Assembly: GCA_020634415.1 (NCBI GenBank)
Contig: JACKBT010000002.1
Span: 124,001 to 188,000, forward strand
Reading direction: 5' to 3'
Origin: Ardenticatenaceae bacterium
GTDB lineage: Bacteria; Chloroflexota; Anaerolineae; Promineifilales; Promineifilaceae
DNA: 64,000 nucleotides
Each line of letters starts with the position of its first letter. The stretch's first letter is position 1. Shown in pieces: positions 58,620 through 64,000 of this stretch. The notes below the pieces were generated by a model that did no database searches, was not told the origin of the DNA, and saw only the letters and a list, made by a program, of their open reading frames with translations. Position numbers and translations under genes: made by a program.

Positions 58620-58663
58620 GAGACTAGAGACTGGAGACTGATCAGTCTCCAGTCTCTAGTCTC
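58620..58663. repeat. GAGACT-word perfect hairpin
   Basis: A perfect 20-bp stem (58620-58639 with 58644-58663) closes on the loop GATC. Each arm is three iterations of the word (N)GAGACT or its complement. It belongs to the same family as 51836-51910. Confidence 0.85.
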
Positions 58664-58793
58664 CAATCTCCAAGAGTATAAAACAGACCACATCTCCCGC
58701 AAAACAGCGTAGGCATATCGTCCCTTAAACGATTTGCTGGCAACTTTACCCATGTTATACTCGCCTCTTTAACACTGACATTCAGGAGAAAAC

Positions 58794-59258
58794 ATGAGCG
58801 AACCAACCTACCAGCCACGTGGCTTGCACTTTGAAGAGTTTGAGATGGGGCAGCAGTTGCGCACCATCGGCCGTACCATCACCGAGACCGATATTGTGAA
58901 CTTTGCCGGGCTTTCTGGCGATTATAACCGCATTCACACAGATGCCGTTTACGCCGCCCAAGACACATTCGGCCAGCGGGTGGCACATGGTCTACTGGTG
59001 CAATCTATTGCTACGGGCCTCACGGTGCAATCGGGGGCGATTGAAGGCACAGTGCTGGCCTTCCGCGAACTAACTTGCAAGTTCAGCCTGCCCATCTTCA
59101 TTGGCGACACCATTCACGTAGAATTAGAGGTGACTGAGAAGAAGGCGTTTCGCCGCTTAGGTGGCGGCAATGTGGTGTTTAAGTACAGCATCAAGAATCA
59201 GGATGATAAGGTTGTACAGCGCGGCGATTGGACGATGCTGATTAAAAGTAAGGGGTAA
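58794..59258 (+). CDS. MaoC-like (R)-specific enoyl-CoA hydratase
   Basis: The 154-residue hot-dog-fold protein has the hydratase motif D-Y-N-R-I-H with Asp43 and His48, then F-G-Q-R-V-A-H-G. It adds water to enoyl-CoA or a related thioester. C-A-G-G-A-G precedes the ATG. It stands alone between alr and the PBP gene, so the pathway is not clear from context. Confidence 0.88.
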   Translation: MSEPTYQPRGLHFEEFEMGQQLRTIGRTITETDIVNFAGLSGDYNRIHTDAVYAAQDTFGQRVAHGLLVQSIATGLTVQSGAIEGTVLAFRELTCKFSLPIFIGDTIHVELEVTEKKAFRRLGGGNVVFKYSIKNQDDKVVQRGDWTMLIKSKG

Positions 59259-59294
59259 TTAGTTTGCAAGCTTGAACTAATTTTCACACAATTT

Positions 59295-62200
59295 ATGGAC
59301 GACGATACCCAAAAAAGAAAACGGCCTTCTCAACAAGGCGCAGAAAAACCAGAAGCCGAACAGCCAGAAGCAAAGCAAACAACCCCTTCAGAAGAAACGG
59401 AAGGGCCACAAACTGTTTCTTTGCTGGATTTGTTAGGCGGGCCGACGGAACCGCAGCGGATTACGATTACCTTGCCTGAAGATGAGGGCGAAGGTGATGA
59501 GGACGAGGGCGAGATGGCGACGCTGACGACTATGGAGCCAGCCAAACCGGAGCCGGAGAAGCCCAAAACAGCCCCACCCCCGCCATTTAGCTCCCAGACG
59601 TTGACCCCGCCGGAACAACGGCCGTTAGTCAATGATAAAGATGCCACCGTCGTCCAACCCCATGTCGCCATCCCCGGCCAACGCAAACCCGTCAGCGAGG
59701 CCGAGACACAAGTCTACCGCCGCCGCGCCCAGCCGCAGGCCGATGATGAACAGAAGTTGATGCCCAAAGGCACCCCCAAACGGGAGCCAGGGCAGACCAC
59801 GCGCCAACAGACCACACAACGGCCGTCTCCCCCCCAACACCCGCCCACAACCACCAGCCCACGACAAGGCCAAACTACCCCGCGCCAGCCCGTCCGTGAA
59901 CAGCCCTTGCGCGTCGTCATCCCCGACTCACAGCCCAAACCGCAGCCCAAACCGGTGGCTCGCCGCAACTGGCGCAGCTGCTTTACGCGGCTGCTGGCCG
60001 CCAGCATCATTATTGGTCTCATTGGTTTTGCGTTACTTGTGGCCGGATCGGCCGTTGCCTACAATGCCATTGCCGGCGACCTGCCCAATCCGGCTGAATT
60101 AGCCAGCCGCGCCAGCACCTTCGAGACCTCGCGAATTTATGATCGTAACGGCACTATTCTTTACTCACTGGCGAACCCCGATGCTGGTAATCGTACCCGT
60201 GTCACCTTGGATCAGATTTCGCTTCATCTCAGGAATGCCACCATTGCTACCGAAGATGCCCGCTTCTACACCAATCCAGGTTTCGATCCCATTGGCATTG
60301 CCCGGGCGGTGGTGCAGGCGGCGCGGGAGCGCGAATTTGTGTCGGGGGCCAGCACCATTACGCAGCAGTTGGTGCGGGCTTTGCTGCTGGATGAGGAGGA
60401 GCGTACCCAGCGCACCTTCACGCGCAAAGTGCGCGAAATCATTCTGGCCGCCGAAATCTCCCGAACCTACACCAAAGACGAGATTTTAGAGCTGTATCTT
60501 AATGAGATTTATTATGGCAATTTGGCCTACGGCATTGAGGCGGCTTCACGCACCTATTTTGGCAAATCGGCATCGGAACTAACTTTGTCGGAAGCGTCGT
60601 TGTTGGCTGGCTTGCCCCAGGCTCCGGCGGCCTGGGACCCTTACAGTGCGCCGGAGAAGGCAATCGGCCGGCAATCGGAAGTTTTGAGTCAGATGGTGGC
60701 TGAGGGGTATATTACGGTGGCCGAAGCCCAAAACGCCATTGATGATATGAACTTTCGTGTCTACGATCTGACACCGCCGCGCACGACAATTAGCCACCCC
60801 CATTTCTCTTTCACCGTGCTGCAACAGGCGGAGGATTTGCTGGGCGCACAGGCTATTTATCGCGGCGGTTTGCGGATTTACACCACACTTGACCCGACAG
60901 TGCAGCGCATGGCGGAGGATACGGTCTCGGCGCAGCGCAGCAGCATTGTGGCCGCAGGCGCGAACAACGCGGCGATGGTGGTGATTAAGCCGGATACGGG
61001 TGAGATATTGGCCCTGGTGGGCAGTGTAGATTTTGATGATGAGGCCATTAGCGGGCAGGTGAATATGGCGTTGCAGCCGCGCCAGCCTGGCTCCACGATG
61101 AAGCCGCTGGTGTACCTGTCGGCGATGGAGAAGGGCTGGACTCCGGCCACATTGATTTGGGATGTGCCGACGCAGTTTCCTGACGGGGCCAATCCACCGT
61201 ATGAGCCGAAGAATTATGATGATGAGTTTCATGGGCCGCTGTTATTACGGCCGTCTCTGGGCAACTCTTACAACATTCCGGCGGTTAAAGCCCTCGAATT
61301 CGTCGGCGTGTGTAATTTCATCGCCAATGTGCAGAAAGTGGGCCTGACCTCTTTGCAAGACGATGGCTGTGTGGAGCAGGGTCAACCGCGCAATTATGGT
61401 CTTTCGCTGACGTTGGGTGGTGGGGCGGTTACACCTTTGGAGATGGCCGGGGCTTTTGCCGCCTTTGCCAATCAGGGTCAGTATCGCGCCCCCTTTGCCA
61501 TTGCCCGCATTGAGGATAATCAGGGCAATCTTTTGTTTGAGCAGACATTGACCAGCCCGGAGGAAGCGCAGGTAATTAGCCGCGAACAGGCTTATTTGAT
61601 GAACAATATGCTGTCGGATAATGGGGCGCGGCAGCCGGAGTTTGGGCAGAACAATAATCTGGTGATTGCGGGGCATCAGGTGGCGGCGAAGACGGGGACG
61701 ACGGGGACGAGCCGTTTTGATGTGCGTGATGGTTGGACGATTGGTTATACGCCGCAGGTGGTAACGGCCGTTTGGGTGGGCAACACCAATAATGAACCAG
61801 TGGGCGAAGGAGCCTCCGGTTATGTCATGGCTTCCCCCATCTGGCGCAGCTTCATGCTGCAATACCTGGCCGACAAACAGCCTGCCAACTTCCCGCGTCC
61901 CGAAGGCATTGTGGATGTGGAGATTTGCGCTGACTCTGGCGCTCGCGCCAGCGAAGCCTGCCCCAACCGCCGTACTGAAGTCTTCGTTAAAGACCAACTG
62001 CCGTTGGATAGTAAAGATGATTTCTTGCAGCGGCTTTCGATTGACTTGTGGACGAACCAAATTGCGAGTGAAAGATGTACGGAATCTGTATTCGAGGCGA
62101 CGTTTGTAAATTTGGTTGTTTCCGGCGCGGCCGATGTGTTGGAGCGGGAGCGTGGGCTGGCGAAGAATTGGATTGAGGGAACGGGGGCGGGCCAGAATTG

Positions 62201-62837
62201 GGCGGAACGGCGCAATATTAGTTTGCCGCTGCGCCTGCCGCCCACGGAAACGTGCAGCGGTGATTCGCGCCCGGTGGTGACGATTAATCAACCACGTGAA
62301 GGGGCGGAGGTGATGGGTGAGGTTGAGGTGCGAGGCACGGTGAAGGGGCCAAATTTTAACGGGTATCAGGTGGAGTTTGGTTTGAGCCATAACCCTGGCG
62401 GCTGGGGGCTGGTGCAGGAGCGGCGGCCGGAGGCGATTGAAGACGGCCGTTTAGCCCTGTGGGATACGAGTGATATAAACCAGGCTGGGGATGTGACGCT
62501 GCGAGTGGTCATCTTTGGCCCCAATAACCCCTATACGCCGGAGGATGATCCGGTGACGCTGGAGGCGCGTGTGCCGCTGACGCTGCTGGAGCCAACGGCT
62601 ACGCCCACCACTACCCCCACGGAAACACCGACACCGACGCAAACGCCGACAACCACAAGTACGGCCGTTCCCACAGAAACGCCAACGGAAACGCCGACCG
62701 TTGCCCCTTCGGCCACGCCAACTATTCAAATCATCCTTTCGCCGCCGCCGCCGAATACGGCCACACCTACGCCCGATAATCTGCCGCCGACGGCCACGCC
62801 GGGCAGTGATGATACGAAACCGACACCTACGCCATAG
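59295..62837 (+). CDS. Class A penicillin-binding protein (PBP1A-like)
   Basis: The 1180-residue protein has a disordered acidic and Pro/Gln-rich cytoplasmic leader (1-225), one membrane helix (about 235-257), a GT51 transglycosylase (T-E-D-A-R-F-Y, Q-Q-L-V-R-A, L-N-E-I-Y-Y-G) and a transpeptidase (S-T-M-K, S-Y-N, K-T-G-T-T-G-T-S). A C-terminal Ig-like domain (about 995-1100) and a Thr/Pro-rich tail follow. It polymerises and cross-links peptidoglycan outside the membrane. The long intracellular leader and extracellular tail are unusual and could tie it to a scaffold. It starts 36 bp after the MaoC stop. Confidence 0.95.
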   Translation: MDDDTQKRKRPSQQGAEKPEAEQPEAKQTTPSEETEGPQTVSLLDLLGGPTEPQRITITLPEDEGEGDEDEGEMATLTTMEPAKPEPEKPKTAPPPPFSSQTLTPPEQRPLVNDKDATVVQPHVAIPGQRKPVSEAETQVYRRRAQPQADDEQKLMPKGTPKREPGQTTRQQTTQRPSPPQHPPTTTSPRQGQTTPRQPVREQPLRVVIPDSQPKPQPKPVARRNWRSCFTRLLAASIIIGLIGFALLVAGSAVAYNAIAGDLPNPAELASRASTFETSRIYDRNGTILYSLANPDAGNRTRVTLDQISLHLRNATIATEDARFYTNPGFDPIGIARAVVQAAREREFVSGASTITQQLVRALLLDEEERTQRTFTRKVREIILAAEISRTYTKDEILELYLNEIYYGNLAYGIEAASRTYFGKSASELTLSEASLLAGLPQAPAAWDPYSAPEKAIGRQSEVLSQMVAEGYITVAEAQNAIDDMNFRVYDLTPPRTTISHPHFSFTVLQQAEDLLGAQAIYRGGLRIYTTLDPTVQRMAEDTVSAQRSSIVAAGANNAAMVVIKPDTGEILALVGSVDFDDEAISGQVNMALQPRQPGSTMKPLVYLSAMEKGWTPATLIWDVPTQFPDGANPPYEPKNYDDEFHGPLLLRPSLGNSYNIPAVKALEFVGVCNFIANVQKVGLTSLQDDGCVEQGQPRNYGLSLTLGGGAVTPLEMAGAFAAFANQGQYRAPFAIARIEDNQGNLLFEQTLTSPEEAQVISREQAYLMNNMLSDNGARQPEFGQNNNLVIAGHQVAAKTGTTGTSRFDVRDGWTIGYTPQVVTAVWVGNTNNEPVGEGASGYVMASPIWRSFMLQYLADKQPANFPRPEGIVDVEICADSGARASEACPNRRTEVFVKDQLPLDSKDDFLQRLSIDLWTNQIASERCTESVFEATFVNLVVSGAADVLERERGLAKNWIEGTGAGQNWAERRNISLPLRLPPTETCSGDSRPVVTINQPREGAEVMGEVEVRGTVKGPNFNGYQVEFGLSHNPGGWGLVQERRPEAIEDGRLALWDTSDINQAGDVTLRVVIFGPNNPYTPEDDPVTLEARVPLTLLEPTATPTTTPTETPTPTQTPTTTSTAVPTETPTETPTVAPSATPTIQIILSPPPPNTATPTPDNLPPTATPGSDDTKPTPTP

Positions 62838-62847
62838 ATAGTGAGTT

Positions 62848-64000
62848 ATGAGTAGTTTGTGGTTAAAACGGCCGTTTCGCGCCCCCCATTTGGCAGTTTG
62901 GGGAACGGCCGTTTTGGCCTTCCTGGCCTTCCTCAGCACCTTGCAAATAACGGTCAACGGCAGCAATCACCCTTATGTTACCGATGTGGGCGAGATTCAA
63001 AATGCGCTGCCGCGTTGGGGCACAATTCACTTCACGGGCTATCCCCAATTTACAGCACTCGGCTCGCTCTTTGTAACCATCTTTCGCGGTTTGGGCCTGG
63101 CCCCGGCGGCGGCTGGTTCGCTGTATGCAGCGGTGTGGGGGGCGGTAACGATTGGGCTGCTGGTGTATTTGCTGCTTTTGTTGGAGATACGGCCGTTATT
63201 TGCCGCCAGCACCGCGCTCTTGTTGGGACTTTCCACCTCCTTTTGGGTAGATGCCTCTATTGCCGAAATCCACACCCTCACGATGGCCTTAACGGTGGCA
63301 ACATTAATCGCCGCCATTCGCTGGCAGCGCACAGGCAGCCAACGGGATTTGTATTGGCTGGCTTTTCTAACAGGGCAAGGTTTGGCGCACCAACGAGCGT
63401 TTGTCTTTTTGGGCCTGGGGCTGCTGGTGCTGGTTATGCGGCAGTGGCGGCAGATTTGGCAGCGATTGCCAGCCATTTTGGGGCTGGCGTTGTTGGGGCC
63501 ATTAACCTACATTTACCTGCCGCTGCGTGCCTGGATGGGGGCGGATTGGACGTTTAATTCGCCGGGAACGTGGTCGGGTTTTTGGTCGCTGTTTTTAGAC
63601 ACGAAGACAGAGCGCATTGTGGAAATGCCGGGAACGGCCGTTACGGCCTGGGCACGCCTGGAGGGCGTTTTCAACCTGCTGGTTGATGATATGACCTGGC
63701 CGCTGCTGCTGTTGGGGCTGGTTGGTTTATGGCTGCCCTTGCGCCAGGTGCGTCGTTCGGAACGGTTTAGTTTTCGGCTGGTGGTGCTGGCTTATCTGGC
63801 TCTCAGCTTCATCATCTGGATCGGGCGTGTGGGAGAAGCGGTGTTGGCGGCCAAGCTGCCCATCGTGGCAATGGCGATTATTGGGCTGGCTTTTTGGTCA
63901 CAATGGCTGTGGCAGCGTTGGCCGCGTGTGGGGCAGGCTGCGGTGGCGGTGTGGGCAACAGCGGCGGTTTTTCTCTTCATCAGCCATCGTCCTGTGGTAA
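62848..64000 (+). CDS. DUF2723-like multi-pass membrane protein, 3' truncated by window
   Basis: From ATG 62848 an open frame of 384 codons runs to the window end. The protein begins M-S-S-L-W-L-K-R-P-F and has at least eight membrane helices. D-V-G-E-I-Q-N and H-F-T-G-Y-P-Q-F-T near residues 45-65 match the DUF2723 motif (D-x-x-E ... H-P-P-G-Y-P). It is a relative of the protein at 7233-9782, likely a lipid-linked sugar transferase. It starts 10 bp after the PBP gene, so they may share a transcript. Five palindrome copies lie in this partial gene. Confidence 0.8.
   Translation, partial: MSSLWLKRPFRAPHLAVWGTAVLAFLAFLSTLQITVNGSNHPYVTDVGEIQNALPRWGTIHFTGYPQFTALGSLFVTIFRGLGLAPAAAGSLYAAVWGAVTIGLLVYLLLLLEIRPLFAASTALLLGLSTSFWVDASIAEIHTLTMALTVATLIAAIRWQRTGSQRDLYWLAFLTGQGLAHQRAFVFLGLGLLVLVMRQWRQIWQRLPAILGLALLGPLTYIYLPLRAWMGADWTFNSPGTWSGFWSLFLDTKTERIVEMPGTAVTAWARLEGVFNLLVDDMTWPLLLLGLVGLWLPLRQVRRSERFSFRLVVLAYLALSFIIWIGRVGEAVLAAKLPIVAMAIIGLAFWSQWLWQRWPRVGQAAVAVWATAAVFLFISHRPVV

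Larger units (their letters stand above)
556..63641. repeat. Dispersed palindrome AACGGCCGTT (HIP1-like), family across the window
   Basis: The core ACGGCCGT recurs throughout. Examples start at 556, 679, 1424, 4673, 6245, 7096, 14693, 21006, 23624, 26202, 28586, 43308, 50299, 50542, 53570, 57091 and 63634. Reading by eye I found roughly 130 CGGCCG sites, about two-thirds with the full ACGGCCGT core; one or two would be expected by chance for an 8-mer. Copies lie in coding DNA in all three frames (as T-A-V, N-G-R or R-P-L/F) and between genes. Neither insertion sequence (12091-13981, 18908-20307) contains CGGCCG. The comparison to cyanobacterial HIP1 (GCGATCGC) is by analogy of abundance only. 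Confidence 0.95.

Noticed and set aside
62859..64000. Open frames at 62859-63557 and 63722-64000 on the plus strand as genes
   Set aside because: They are in other phases of the continuous 384-codon frame from 62848, which has membrane helices and DUF2723 motifs; the others encode low-quality Gly/Ala/Trp-rich products.
1..64000. rRNA, tRNA, replication origin or prophage
   Set aside because: I saw no conserved rRNA stretches, no tRNA cloverleaf with TTCGA arm in intergenic gaps, no dnaA boxes cluster and no phage structural genes.

Overview
This 64-kb window looks like chromosomal DNA of a Chloroflexota bacterium, probably from the Anaerolineae or a near relative. That placement is my inference from gene content: solute-binding lipoproteins with V-T-R-V-V-T-E leader repeats, DUF2723 membrane glycosyltransferase-like proteins, a SARP-type regulator remnant, multi-GAF signalling proteins, nickel superoxide dismutase, and PBP1A with alanine racemase. 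I saw no rRNA, tRNA or CRISPR array. The most striking DNA-level trait is the palindrome AACGGCCGTT, present about once per 500-700 bp in genes and intergenic DNA. The sequence 5' of a copy is usually G-rich and the sequence 3' of it C-rich, on either strand.

Layout. 1-5 kb: end of a SAM hydroxide adenosyltransferase gene, then an ECF-type vitamin or metal transporter (fused double ATPase, large S component, EcfT) and a small membrane protein. 5-10 kb: sugar epimerase, glycosyltransferase and DUF2723 protein for envelope glycans. 10-14.5 kb: decaying accessory DNA, with a DUF433/DUF5615 pair whose toxin gene has an amber stop, a lipoprotein stub, and a TPR histidine kinase split by an IS1634-like element. 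14.5-17.3 kb: flavoprotein oxidoreductase and PAS histidine kinase. 17.5-30.3 kb: a glycoside-utilisation locus (xylose isomerase, GH3 glycosidase, five-gene Opp/Dpp-type ABC transporter) divergent from a LacI-family regulator, with three identical 14-bp operator palindromes between them. An ISL3-family element sits inside the locus.

30.5-46.3 kb: twelve co-directional genes form the most unusual part. They encode a 2653-residue protein with about 13 GAF domains, a PAS domain and an ATPase module; a degenerate receiver; a receiver fused to an EAD7-like adaptor; a receiver fused to a pseudokinase-like module and a PhoB-type winged helix; an SPFH protein with a 29-residue membrane microprotein; a PrsW-type protease; and a tight four-gene module of tandem cyclic-nucleotide-binding domains, MinD-like ATPase, B-box-like zinc finger and small winged-helix-like protein. 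A strong terminator closes the block.

46.4-64 kb: a large secreted beta-helix/LamG/P-domain protein, a SARP remnant, a heterodimeric ABC exporter, small accessory genes including hicAB flanked by two copies of a TIR-bearing element, sodN-sodX, alanine racemase, a MaoC hydratase, PBP1A, and the start of a second DUF2723 protein running off the window.
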